A stretch of DNA of 10,177 nucleotides from Pseudomonadota bacterium (GTDB lineage: Bacteria; Pseudomonadota; Gammaproteobacteria; Pseudomonadales; Cellvibrionaceae). How positions within the stretch are numbered: the first letter of the stretch is position 1; every line of letters begins with the position of its first letter. Where the stretch lies: positions 1 to 10,177 of the forward strand of contig JAEZGT010000037.1 in the NCBI GenBank assembly GCA_023416875.1, read 5' to 3'. Made by a program: the position numbers and the translations under genes. A model generated the notes under the pieces. That model saw nothing but the letters and a program-made list of their open reading frames with translations. It was not told the origin of the DNA and searched no databases. Shown piece after piece: positions 1-6,579 of this stretch.

Positions 1-2474
1 GCTGCGGTCAATTCGGGCTCTCTGGCCGTGTTCGCTACCGGTTCCGCTGCAGCTTCGGTCGCAACTGCAACCGCAGCCACGCTTTCTTCTGTGACCGGCA
101 GGGCGGGAATGTCGGCTGTAGCTTCCACAATTGGTGCAGCGACTTCAGGCTTCACAACGGGGAGTTCTGTCTTCAGCGCTACAGGTTCAACTCTAACCGG
201 AGCGACCACTGGCGCAGCTGCTTGCTCGTGGCGCGCTTCGATAGGTCTTGCCGGGGTTTGAACTGGAACCTCTGTCTGAGCGCTCACTTGAGCTGCCAGG
301 CTTTCACCGACCTCTAATTTTTCACCAACCTCCAACCTGGGACCGCGTTGACGCTCGTTATTGCGGCCGCGCCGGTTGTTGGGGCGTCGTGCCGGAAAGT
401 TTTCATTTTCTGTCGGACTCTCAATAACTTCTCCAACAGTGGATGCTTCGCGGGTGTTATCCGCAGCTACAGATTCACCACCCTCATTGCGGCGTCGATT
501 GCGGCGATTGCGACCACGATCATTGCGGTTGCCATTGCCTTCCCGCTCGGAACGAGGCTCGCGCTGCTCTCTCTGTTCCTTCGGCTCGTTGTCCTTATTC
601 TTGGCTTCGGACTTGTGGCTCAGGTTGTCGGTGATCTTGTCGCGGTTGCGTGCATCGCGCGCGTCACGACGGTCCCGCCGATGGTGGTGGCGGCGGTTGT
701 CAGAGTGCTGGTGTCTTTGCTGTGGGCGTTTCACCTCTGCTGGTTCTTCCGCTTTGGCGGGTTCGAACAAGCTGGTGATTGCTTTGATGATCTTACTCAG
801 CAGCCCTGGTTGTTTAGTGGGAGCTGCGGCAGCTGGCACAGGTTCGGCGGCGCGTGGCTCTGGTACTGGCATGGCGGGAGTAGAGTGTTGTACGGACGGT
901 TTCGGCAAATGCGCCGCACCCGTACGAGCCTCTATAGCTTCTTCCAGTTCTTCTTCCGTAGTCTCGAACGTGATTTTGTAGCTTTCTTGAACTTCTTCTA
1001 TGTCGTCATCGCGCAGGCGGGTTACATGGAAGTGCGGTGTGACCATGTCGGCGTTGGGTAGAATCACAACACGGGCATTGTGACGTTGTTCAATACTCAG
1101 GATGGCGTTGCGCTTTTCATTCAGCAGGAAAGTGCCGACAGTGACGGGTACCACAGCGCGAATTTCGGCGCTGCGCTCTTTTTTAGCCTCTTCTTCCACC
1201 AGTCGCAGAATCGACAGCGCCAGGGATTTGGTGCTGCGAATCGTACCTTGACCGTTACAGCGAGGGCAGATTTTGGAGGTGGTTTCTTCCAGTGACGGGC
1301 GCAGGCGCTGGCGTGACATCTCCAGTAGGCCGAAACGGGAAATGCGGCCAATCTGTACTCGTGCGCGGTCCATGCTGAGAGCGTCGCGCATGCGATTTTC
1401 TACTTCGCGCTGGTTTTTGACCGGCTGCATATCGATGAAGTCGATGACAATCAAGCCGCCGATATCACGCAGTCGCATTTGGCGGGCGATCTCATCAGCC
1501 GCTTCGAGGTTGGTTGCCAGGGCGGTTTCTTCGATGTCCGCACCCTTGGTTGCGCGCGACGAGTTGATGTCGATACTTACCAGTGCTTCGGTCACGTCGA
1601 TTACGATGGATCCGCCTGAGGGCAACTTTACTTCGCGTTCGAACGCGGTTTCGATTTGGCCTTCGATTTGAAAACGATTGAAGAGCGGGACCTGCTCTTC
1701 ATAGAACTTCACTTTGTTTTTGTTCTGCGGCATGACTCGCGTCATGTAATCGATGCAGTCATTGTACGCTTGGCGGTTGTCGACCATCACCTCACCGATA
1801 TCCGGGCGCAGATAGTCGCGGATGGCGCGGATAATGACGTTGCCTTCCTGCCAGAGGAAATGCGGGGCTTTGACTTCGTCTGCTTGTTTTTTGATGGCTT
1901 CCCACAGCTGCATCAAGCTGTTCAAGTCCCATTGCAGATCTTCGGCGCTGCGGCCAACGCCAGCGGTGCGTACGATTACGCCCATGCCGTTGGGCACTTC
2001 CAGCTGGCTCATTGCATCTTTGAGTTCGCTACGGTCATCGCCATCAATGCGACGGGAGATGCCGCCCGCTCGGGGATTATTGGGCATCAATACCAAGTAG
2101 CGGCCGGCGAGGCTGATAAAAGTGGTCAGGGCGGCGCCTTTGTTGCCGCGCTCTTCCTTCTCAACCTGAACCAGGACTTCCATCCCTTCTTTGATGACGT
2201 CTTTGATGCGGACCCTGCCGTCCGATTGGTCTTGGCGGAGGAAGTATTCGCGGGAGATCTCTTTGAGAGGGAGGAAACCGTGGCGCTCTGCGCCATAGTC
2301 GACGAAAGCGGCTTCGAGGCTCGCTTCAACGCGGGTGATTTTACCTTTGTAAATGTTGGCTTTTTTCTGTTCTTTCTGACGGTCTTCAATATCCAGGTCG
2401 TAAAGCCATTGGCCATCCACCATGGCAACCCGGATTTCTTCGGGCTGTGTTGCGTTAATAAGCATTCTTTTCAT
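1..2474 (-). CDS. rne: Ribonuclease E, N-terminal 824 codons (3' end outside window)
   Basis: Essential endoribonuclease that matures rRNA and tRNA precursors, starts mRNA decay and scaffolds the degradosome at the inner membrane. The translation starts MKRMLINATQ, as in E. coli RNase E. Visible in order: an S1 domain (about residues 36-118) with Phe57, Phe67 and Lys112; the 5'-sensor Arg169-Thr170; catalytic Asp302 (SIDIN) and Asp345 (VIDFIDM), one residue before E. coli D303/D346; and the zinc link CPRC (Cys403, Cys406). Past the catalytic half come an amphipathic helix (about 556-570), a basic Arg/His/Asn-rich stretch (about 580-710) and an Ala/Pro/Val/Glu-rich tail that is still open at base 1. 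The long scaffold and membrane helix favour RNase E over RNase G. I chose the ATG at 2474: GAG lies 8 nt upstream of it, while the in-frame ATG at 2480 has only 2 nt spacing. Expressed divergently from rluC behind a long leader. Confidence 0.97.
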   Translation of the reverse strand, partial: MKRMLINATQPEEIRVAMVDGQWLYDLDIEDRQKEQKKANIYKGKITRVEASLEAAFVDYGAERHGFLPLKEISREYFLRQDQSDGRVRIKDVIKEGMEVLVQVEKEERGNKGAALTTFISLAGRYLVLMPNNPRAGGISRRIDGDDRSELKDAMSQLEVPNGMGVIVRTAGVGRSAEDLQWDLNSLMQLWEAIKKQADEVKAPHFLWQEGNVIIRAIRDYLRPDIGEVMVDNRQAYNDCIDYMTRVMPQNKNKVKFYEEQVPLFNRFQIEGQIETAFEREVKLPSGGSIVIDVTEALVSIDINSSRATKGADIEETALATNLEAADEIARQMRLRDIGGLIVIDFIDMQPVKNQREVENRMRDALSMDRARVQIGRISRFGLLEMSRQRLRPSLEETTSKICPRCNGQGTIRSTKSLALSILRLVEEEAKKERSAEIRAVVPVTVGTFLLNEKRNAILSIEQRHNARVVILPNADMVTPHFHVTRLRDDDIEEVQESYKITFETTEEELEEAIEARTGAAHLPKPSVQHSTPAMPVPEPRAAEPVPAAAAPTKQPGLLSKIIKAITSLFEPAKAEEPAEVKRPQQRHQHSDNRRHHHRRDRRDARDARNRDKITDNLSHKSEAKNKDNEPKEQREQREPRSEREGNGNRNDRGRNRRNRRRNEGGESVAADNTREASTVGEVIESPTENENFPARRPNNRRGRNNERQRGPRLEVGEKLEVGESLAAQVSAQTEVPVQTPARPIEARHEQAAAPVVAPVRVEPVALKTELPVVKPEVAAPIVEATADIPALPVTEESVAAVAVATEAAAEPVANTAREPELTA
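302..337 (-). repeat. Tandem 18-bp repeat inside rne
   Basis: Two adjacent 18-nt units (302-319 and 320-337), 14 of 18 positions identical, encode LEVGEK then LEVGES at residues 714-725 of RNase E. They lie in the low-complexity scaffold, where such small duplications are common. Confidence 0.75.
759..818 (-). other. RNase E membrane-targeting amphipathic helix (segment A-like)
   Basis: Residues 553-572 of the RNase E frame include PGLLSKIIKAITSLF. Hydrophobic Leu/Ile/Phe alternate with Lys and Ser at helical spacing, just after the catalytic half and before the Arg-rich region. This is the position and character of the segment that binds E. coli RNase E to the inner membrane. Membrane attachment is inferred from that analogy. 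Confidence 0.7.
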
Positions 2475-2476
2475 TG

Positions 2477-2500
2477 GCATATCTCGGTTGTGAGATGTGC
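2477..2500 (-). promoter_or_regulatory. Hairpin over the rne ribosome binding site
   Basis: In the rne mRNA, GCACATCTC pairs with GAGATATGC across a 6-nt loop (ACAACC): nine pairs with one C-A mismatch. The 3' arm holds the GAG ribosome-binding bases and the unused ATG at 2480; the used ATG at 2474 starts 2 nt after the stem. Folding would hide the ribosome site, so it may limit translation. Pairing is seen by eye only. Confidence 0.5.
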
Positions 2501-2601
2501 GCTCAGTAAGAACACCCTAGGAGAGAATCAGAGACGGAATTGCCTCGAAGCGTGATAGCGGGACCGGATTTTACAGGTGGGTCTTGCCGAAAGCCTTTGG
2601 T

Positions 2602-2628
2602 CAGGCGCACAAATACGCGGATCGCCTG
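2602..2628 (-). promoter_or_regulatory. Leader hairpin with RNase E-like cut site in the loop
   Basis: CAGGCG and CGCCTG form a 6-bp stem around a 15-nt loop that, in rne mRNA sense, contains GUAUUUG (2610-2616). That heptamer also occurs in the classic RNase E site of ColE1 RNA I (ACAGUAUUUG). It is a candidate self-cleavage site in the leader. Confidence 0.35.
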
Positions 2629-2997
2629 GCCTGATCGGGAGGTCAGCTGAGTGCTGGCTTGCCGTGTGAGCCGATGATGGCTCGCTCTGTGGCTTAAGGT
2701 CTGTTCTGTCGTCAGTCTTTTCAAACTATGGTCTTCAGTAGGCGGGGAGATGTATGGGGCTTGCATCAGCCTTGTGTAGCGTTTCGTTGTGACTGCTGAC
2801 CGATAACGGCGGTGGCATGCATTCACGGCTGCGGGTTTGAGTTTGGTTTTTCGTGATTCAACGCTTTGGGCGGATTCTAACCAAAACACCTGGGCTGGAC
2901 TCAAACGCAGGATCTGCTACACAGATCTCCTTATTCTTCTTCTTGATATTTCTTGTCGGGTGCGCCCTCTAAAGCGCAGATCTCAATCTTAGTTTTT

Positions 2998-3017
2998 GTC
3001 CGGCCGGATTGCCGGAC
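2998..3017 (-). promoter_or_regulatory. Perfect GC-rich hairpin in the rne leader
   Basis: GTCCGGC and GCCGGAC form a perfect 7-bp stem with a 6-nt loop. In the rne mRNA sense it is followed directly by AAAAACTAAGATTG, an A-rich single-stranded stretch, and no U-run, so it is not a terminator in that direction. On the plus strand the T-run precedes the stem, so it is not one there either. Confidence 0.45.
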
Positions 3018-3156
3018 GTCTACGTTCTTTGTTGCGGCCTGCACAACGGCCAATTTGTGTGGCTGCCGGATATTCACCCATGGTGCTGCTTCGTATAGCG
3101 CTGCGACGTTTCAAGTCGGCAGAAGCAGTGGGGTTCCAGTAGTCGCACAGACTCCG

Positions 3157-3185
3157 AATATAGCAGCTCGCAAGTAGGGTTTCAA
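3157..3185 (-). promoter_or_regulatory. Sigma70-type promoter for rne
   Basis: On the minus strand, TTGAAA (3180-3185) and TATATT (3157-3162) are separated by exactly 17 bp. Each hexamer matches five of six consensus bases. The start of transcription is predicted near 3150. It points into rne, and I see no comparably good promoter closer to the gene. Confidence 0.75.
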
Positions 3186-3269
3186 TTTTGTGATCAGAGT
3201 CTTTGACCGGCGGCGATTTGATTGGCAAGGGGAAAATGCATGTTTCACAGGAGGATCGTGTCACCAAAC

Positions 3270-3278
3270 TGGTAATAT
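3270..3278 (+). promoter_or_regulatory. Possible extended -10 promoter for rluC
   Basis: TGGTAATAT fits the TGn extended -10 form, with four of six matches in TAATAT (3273-3278). It would start transcription near 3285, about 20 nt before the rluC ATG. There is no recognisable -35. I found nothing better between the rne promoter and rluC, so this is a weak call. Confidence 0.25.
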
Positions 3279-3305
3279 GCCGCCTTTTCCAACCGGGGAT
3301 TGCAG

Positions 3306-4274
3306 ATGTCGGCCAAAGTCCAGTTATTCACTGTCAGTGCGGACGAAGAGGGGCAGCGGCTGGACAACTATCTGGCAACCCGGCTGAAAGGTGTACCCAA
3401 ATCAGCAGTCTATAGGGTGATCCGCAAAGGTGAGGTAAGAGTCAACAAGGGCCGGGCGAAACCGGATTTGCGCCTGCAAATTGGTGATGTCGTCAGAGTG
3501 CCGCCGCTCCGGCTGGCGGAAACACAACCTGTTGCGGCCCCGGGACAGTCCCTTGTACAACATCTACAGCAGTCGATTCTTTACGACGAAGGAGGGCTGT
3601 TGATCGTCAACAAGCCGGCGGGATTAGCCGTTCATGGCGGTAGCGGAATCTCCCTTGGTCTGATCGAAGCGCTGCGCCAGATGCCGGGTCATCACGGTTT
3701 CCTCGAGCTGATTCATCGCCTCGACCGCGAGACGTCCGGCTGCGTGATGATAGCCCGCAAGCGCTCCGCGCTGAAGTATTTCCAGGAGGGTCTGCGTGAG
3801 CGCGAAGGTGTGCAGAAGTCGTATCTTGCGCTGGTGCAAGGAGCTTGGCCGAAAGGCGTTATGACAGTCGACGTGCCCTTAAAGCGGTTTCTGCAAAACA
3901 ACGGTGAACGGATCGTGCGGGTGAATAACGAAGGCAAACAGTCATTGACGCGCTTCGAGGTATTGGAGTCGTTCCCCCAGGCAACTCTGGTGAGGGCTTC
4001 ACCGGTGACCGGTCGCACTCATCAGATCCGTGTGCATGCTCTCCATAAAGGCTGCCCCCTGGTCGGAGATGATAAATATGGTGATACGCCTTTGAATGAA
4101 TCCTTTCGCGAAATGGGCAGTCGGCGCCTTTTCCTGCATGCGGAAAAACTCGATCTGACTCTGCCAGATGGCAAAAGCTTGTCCGTCACGGCGCCACTTC
4201 CTCACGACCTGGGAGATCTGCTACTAAAATTGCGCCAAGCCTCCGGCCATCTTTTCGTTACCAAGAAGCTTTAA
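3306..4274 (+). CDS. rluC: 23S rRNA pseudouridine synthase RluC
   Basis: Converts uridines of 23S rRNA to pseudouridine in the cytoplasm; the E. coli enzyme modifies positions 955, 2504 and 2580. The 322-residue protein has an N-terminal S4 RNA-binding domain (about 17-75; RLDNYLATRL, then the basic VRVNKGRAKPD). The RluA-family catalytic domain follows, with NKPAG (102-106), HRLDRETSG containing catalytic Asp140, GRTHQIRVH (236-244) and GDDKYGD (254-260). Length and S4 domain favour RluC over RluA; RluD is less likely because of the rne neighbour. ATG at 3306 is preceded by GGGGA at 6-nt spacing; an in-frame TTG at 3300 is possible but less likely. It is divergent from rne, as in other gammaproteobacteria, and is followed after 3 nt by the HAD gene, so the two are probably cotranscribed and coupled. 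Confidence 0.95.
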   Translation: MSAKVQLFTVSADEEGQRLDNYLATRLKGVPKSAVYRVIRKGEVRVNKGRAKPDLRLQIGDVVRVPPLRLAETQPVAAPGQSLVQHLQQSILYDEGGLLIVNKPAGLAVHGGSGISLGLIEALRQMPGHHGFLELIHRLDRETSGCVMIARKRSALKYFQEGLREREGVQKSYLALVQGAWPKGVMTVDVPLKRFLQNNGERIVRVNNEGKQSLTRFEVLESFPQATLVRASPVTGRTHQIRVHALHKGCPLVGDDKYGDTPLNESFREMGSRRLFLHAEKLDLTLPDGKSLSVTAPLPHDLGDLLLKLRQASGHLFVTKKL

Positions 4275-4277
4275 TTT

Positions 4278-4934
4278 ATGCTGTTTATTTTTGACTGGGA
4301 CGGCACCTTGTGCGACTCGACGGGAAAAATCGTCCGCTGCATGCAGCTTGCCGCACGTAAGGTCGGCCTCAGGGATTTGGAGGATTTCGAAGTCCTGAAC
4401 ATCATTGGTCTTGGCTTGCCCGAAGCGGTGAGCAGCCTTTTTCCGGATGCATCGCTGGAGTCACTAAATGTGCTGAGCCGCGCCTATTCCGAGTTTTTTA
4501 TTGCGGATGACCAGTCGCCGATGGGTTTCTTTCGTGGCGTGGAAGAGACGCTTCATCAGTTGCGCGACGAGGGCTATCGCTTGACCATCGCCACCGGCAA
4601 AAGCCGGCGCGGATTGACGCGCATTCTTGACGATCTGGGAATGCAAAGCTTTTTTCACGGGAGTCGCTGCGCGGATGAAACCCGCTCCAAACCCGATCCC
4701 ACCATGCTGCGTGAGTTGTTGACCGAGTTTCGCTGCCCAGCATCCGAGGCGGTGATGGTGGGAGATACCGAATACGATATGGAAATGGCACGCCGCGCCG
4801 ATATGCCGAGGGTAGCGGTGAGCTATGGCGCCCACGCCATAGAGCGGCTGCGACCCTATGAGCCGGTGTTGTGTCTCGACCATTTTCCCGATATTAAAAC
4901 TCTGCCTGTCCGAGCCGGTTCCGGCCGGCCTTGA
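4278..4934 (+). CDS. HAD-superfamily phosphatase (subfamily IA, phosphoglycolate phosphatase-like)
   Basis: Cytoplasmic 218-residue hydrolase that should remove phosphate from a small metabolite through an aspartyl-phosphate intermediate. All four HAD motifs are visible: motif I DWDGTL with nucleophile Asp6 and acid/base Asp8; motif II Thr106 in TIATGK; motif III Lys138 in SKPDP; motif IV GDTEYD with Asp163 and Asp167 for magnesium. The helical insertion between motifs I and II (about residues 15-85) is the C1 cap of subfamily IA. The substrate cannot be told from sequence; phosphoglycolate or a nucleotide is possible. It starts 3 nt after rluC ends with no strong ribosome site, which suggests translational coupling. 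The same neighbour stands between rluC and the S49 peptidase gene in Pseudomonas. Confidence 0.9.
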   Translation: MLFIFDWDGTLCDSTGKIVRCMQLAARKVGLRDLEDFEVLNIIGLGLPEAVSSLFPDASLESLNVLSRAYSEFFIADDQSPMGFFRGVEETLHQLRDEGYRLTIATGKSRRGLTRILDDLGMQSFFHGSRCADETRSKPDPTMLRELLTEFRCPASEAVMVGDTEYDMEMARRADMPRVAVSYGAHAIERLRPYEPVLCLDHFPDIKTLPVRAGSGRP

Positions 4935-4946
4935 GGAATTGCAATT

Positions 4947-5927
4947 ATGTGGAGCTCGAAAAAGTCCCAGATCAATCCCAATGATCCCAACCGCGACTGG
5001 TTACTGCTCGAAGATCTGTTGCGCGATACCTATAGCGAGCAGAAAAAATCGCGCCGCTGGGGCGTGGTTTTTAAATCATTGACCTTTGTTTACCTCTTTA
5101 TTTTGCTCGGCACGTTTTTTATTGGCGCACGTTCAGGCGGCGTCAGTGTTCCCTATGCCAAGCCGCATGTGGCAGTGGTGCGTCTCGATGGTGTTATCGC
5201 GGCAGATGAAAGCGCCAGCGCCGGTAAGGTGGGTGAGGCATTGCGCAACGCATTCAAAAATAATCACGCCAAGGCGGTCATTTTGGCGATCAACAGTCCG
5301 GGCGGCAGTCCGGTGCAGTCGGGTTATATCTATGACGAGATGCTCCGCCTCAAATCTCTGCATCCAGATAAAAAGCTATATGCCGTTATTGCAGATATAG
5401 GGGCGTCCGGCGGCTATTACGTAGCGTCAGCTGCTGATGAGATTTATGCGGATAAAGCCAGTCTTGTGGGGTCGATCGGGGTGACCGCTTCAAGTTTTGG
5501 CTTTGTCGAAGCATTGAACAAGTTAGGTGTTGAGCGCCGCCACTTTACTGCGGGGGAGCACAAAGCATTTTTGGATCCATTTTCTCCCGTGAAAGAGGAG
5601 GAGAAACTCTTCTGGCAGGAAGTGCTGCAAAAGACACACGAGCAATTTATTGGTGCGGTTAAAGCGGGAAGGGGTGATCGCCTGCAGTTGACGGAGGAGA
5701 TCACCAGTGGCCTGATTTGGAACGGCGAGCAAGCTCTGGCTCTTGGTCTAGTGGATGGTTTGGGCGGGGCCCGCTATGTCGCTCGGGAGGTTGTTGGGGA
5801 AGAGGATCTGCGGGACTACACGATCAAGGATTCACCTCTGAAAATGCTGCTCCAGGATTTCGGTGTATCCATCGGGAAAGGTGTCGCTCTGGCTATTAAA
5901 GGAGATGCTGTTCCGGAAATACGCTGA
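4947..5927 (+). CDS. sppA: Membrane-anchored S49 signal-peptide peptidase (SppA-like)
   Basis: Serine protease expected to degrade cleaved signal peptides and other membrane-associated fragments. The 326-residue chain has a charged N-terminus (1-40, with KKSRRW before the membrane), one transmembrane segment (about 43-61) and a single S49 domain. With Lys/Arg on the N-terminal side, the protease domain should face the periplasm. Oxyanion motif NSPGGS is at 116-121, the nucleophile is Ser154 in GASGGYY and the general base is Lys206 in EHKAFLDPF. The 52-residue Ser-Lys spacing equals that of Bacillus SppA (S147/K199), so this is the short, single-domain form and not the tandem 67-kDa E. coli SppA. 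The start is supported by GAGGA 9 nt upstream, overlapping the HAD stop. Its TGA abuts the maf stop codon. Confidence 0.92.
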   Translation: MWSSKKSQINPNDPNRDWLLLEDLLRDTYSEQKKSRRWGVVFKSLTFVYLFILLGTFFIGARSGGVSVPYAKPHVAVVRLDGVIAADESASAGKVGEALRNAFKNNHAKAVILAINSPGGSPVQSGYIYDEMLRLKSLHPDKKLYAVIADIGASGGYYVASAADEIYADKASLVGSIGVTASSFGFVEALNKLGVERRHFTAGEHKAFLDPFSPVKEEEKLFWQEVLQKTHEQFIGAVKAGRGDRLQLTEEITSGLIWNGEQALALGLVDGLGGARYVAREVVGEEDLRDYTIKDSPLKMLLQDFGVSIGKGVALAIKGDAVPEIR

Positions 5928-6518
5928 TCACTGCGTCAGCACATCGAGCCCGACCGCATGAAGCATTCGGGTAAGGCTAATCAACGGTAGCCCGATCAAG
6001 GCGGAGGGATCGTCACTTTGTATTGACTCGAACAGAGCGACACCCAAGCCTTCGCACTTAAAGCTACCTGCGCAATCCAGAGGTTCTTCCTTCTTTATAT
6101 AAGCGCGTATCTGCTCGTCGGTGAGAGCGCGGAAGCGCACCCAGGTCGTCACCACATCTACTTGCTGCATACCGGACGACAGCAGTGCAACAGACGTATA
6201 AAAGCGCACTGTTTTGCCAGAACACTGGGTCAATTGTGCAATAGCCCGTTCCGGATCATACGGCTTCCCCAATACTGCCCCGTCCAGGTCCGCAACCTGA
6301 TCGGAGCCGATGACCAGCGCTCCCGGATTATCCTGAAGAATGCGCGCAGCTTTGGTGATGGCGAGGCGACGGGTAAGGGCGTCTGCGGATTCGTTAGGGA
6401 GGGAGGATTCGTCGATATCGGGAGAAATACAAGTAAACGAGACTTTTAGCTGAAGGAGTAGGCGCTGCCGATACACCGAACTGGAGGCAAGGATGAGATT
6501 TTGGCCTGCAAGACCCAT
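5928..6518 (-). CDS. yceF: Maf-family nucleotide pyrophosphatase, YceF type (m7GTP pyrophosphatase)
   Basis: House-cleaning enzyme that hydrolyses modified nucleoside triphosphates. E. coli YceF prefers 7-methyl-GTP, which keeps m7G out of RNA. The 196-residue protein shows the N-terminal phosphate loop LILASSSVYRQRLL, PDIDES, GSDQV with probable catalytic Asp73, GKPYDPE, FYTSVALL, and DCAGSFKCEGLG, which matches the YceF subfamily rather than the dTTP/UTP-specific Maf (YhdE). I chose ATG 6518 because GGAG lies 6 nt upstream in the mRNA; a TTG four codons earlier (6530) is an unlikely alternative. It is convergent with the peptidase gene and divergent from yceD, the arrangement expected for Pseudomonas relatives. 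Confidence 0.93.
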   Translation of the reverse strand: MGLAGQNLILASSSVYRQRLLLQLKVSFTCISPDIDESSLPNESADALTRRLAITKAARILQDNPGALVIGSDQVADLDGAVLGKPYDPERAIAQLTQCSGKTVRFYTSVALLSSGMQQVDVVTTWVRFRALTDEQIRAYIKKEEPLDCAGSFKCEGLGVALFESIQSDDPSALIGLPLISLTRMLHAVGLDVLTQ

Positions 6519-6539
6519 GGCTGGCTCCAAAAGCGCCGA

Positions 6540-6548
6540 AATCTATCA
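6540..6548 (-). promoter_or_regulatory. Possible extended -10 for maf/yceF
   Basis: Minus-strand TGATAGATT is a TGn extended -10 with four of six matches. It would start an mRNA with a leader of about 15 nt that still holds the GGAG ribosome site. No -35 stands at the right distance, so this is tentative. Confidence 0.25.
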
Positions 6549-6556
6549 CGTTTTCT

Positions 6557-6579
6557 TTGACACTGCCCAGGCAAGTCAA
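6557..6579. promoter_or_regulatory. Imperfect 23-bp dyad in the yceD promoter (candidate operator)
   Basis: Outer arms TTGAC (6557-6561) and GTCAA (6575-6579) flank an inner palindrome TGCC-CA-GGCA (6564-6573) with nearly the same centre. It covers the -35 and the whole spacer. I do not recognise it as a site for FadR, FabR or PsrA. A bound protein here would block RNA polymerase. The outer symmetry may be chance, since one arm is simply the -35 element. Confidence 0.35.

Larger units (their letters stand above)
2475..3150 (-). promoter_or_regulatory. Long rne 5' leader (about 675 nt)
   Basis: No convincing gene is seen between the rne start and its probable promoter. The only long open frame, minus strand 2503-2904, opens with TTG, has no ribosome site at a usable distance and has a composition unlike a folded protein. 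Read as RNA on the minus strand, the region holds several inverted repeats: 2998-3017, 2961-2978, 2911-2927, 2602-2628, and 2477-2500 over the start codon. In E. coli the rne leader is about 360 nt and mediates autoregulation by RNase E cleavage. I infer a similar role here; the leader appears nearly twice as long. Confidence 0.6.

Noticed and set aside
348..1061. Long plus-strand open frames (237 and 206 codons) opposite the RNase E tail
   Set aside because: Mirror frames of the Arg/Glu/Ala-rich scaffold. Their Ser/Arg- or Leu/Val-rich translations are artefacts of that codon use.
1656..2555. A 299-codon plus-strand open frame opposite rne
   Set aside because: It lies exactly antisense to the S1 and catalytic part of RNase E, whose conserved residues are all in place on the minus strand. 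Its translation resembles no family I know.
2503..2904. A 133-codon minus-strand frame in the rne leader
   Set aside because: TTG start, no ribosome site at a workable distance, irregular composition without hydrophobic-core pattern; a non-coding leader explains the region better.
2998..3017. Intrinsic terminator at the GTCCGGC/GCCGGAC stem
   Set aside because: On neither strand does a T-run follow the stem; the T-run precedes it on the plus strand.
3300..3305. TTG at 3300 as the rluC start
   Set aside because: GGGGA stands directly against it, whereas it has normal spacing to the ATG at 3306.
6557..6579. A second, mirror-image promoter for maf using TTGACT on the minus strand
   Set aside because: No acceptable -10 lies 16-19 bp away (AGAAAA and neighbours), so the TTGAC/GTCAA symmetry is not a two-way promoter.
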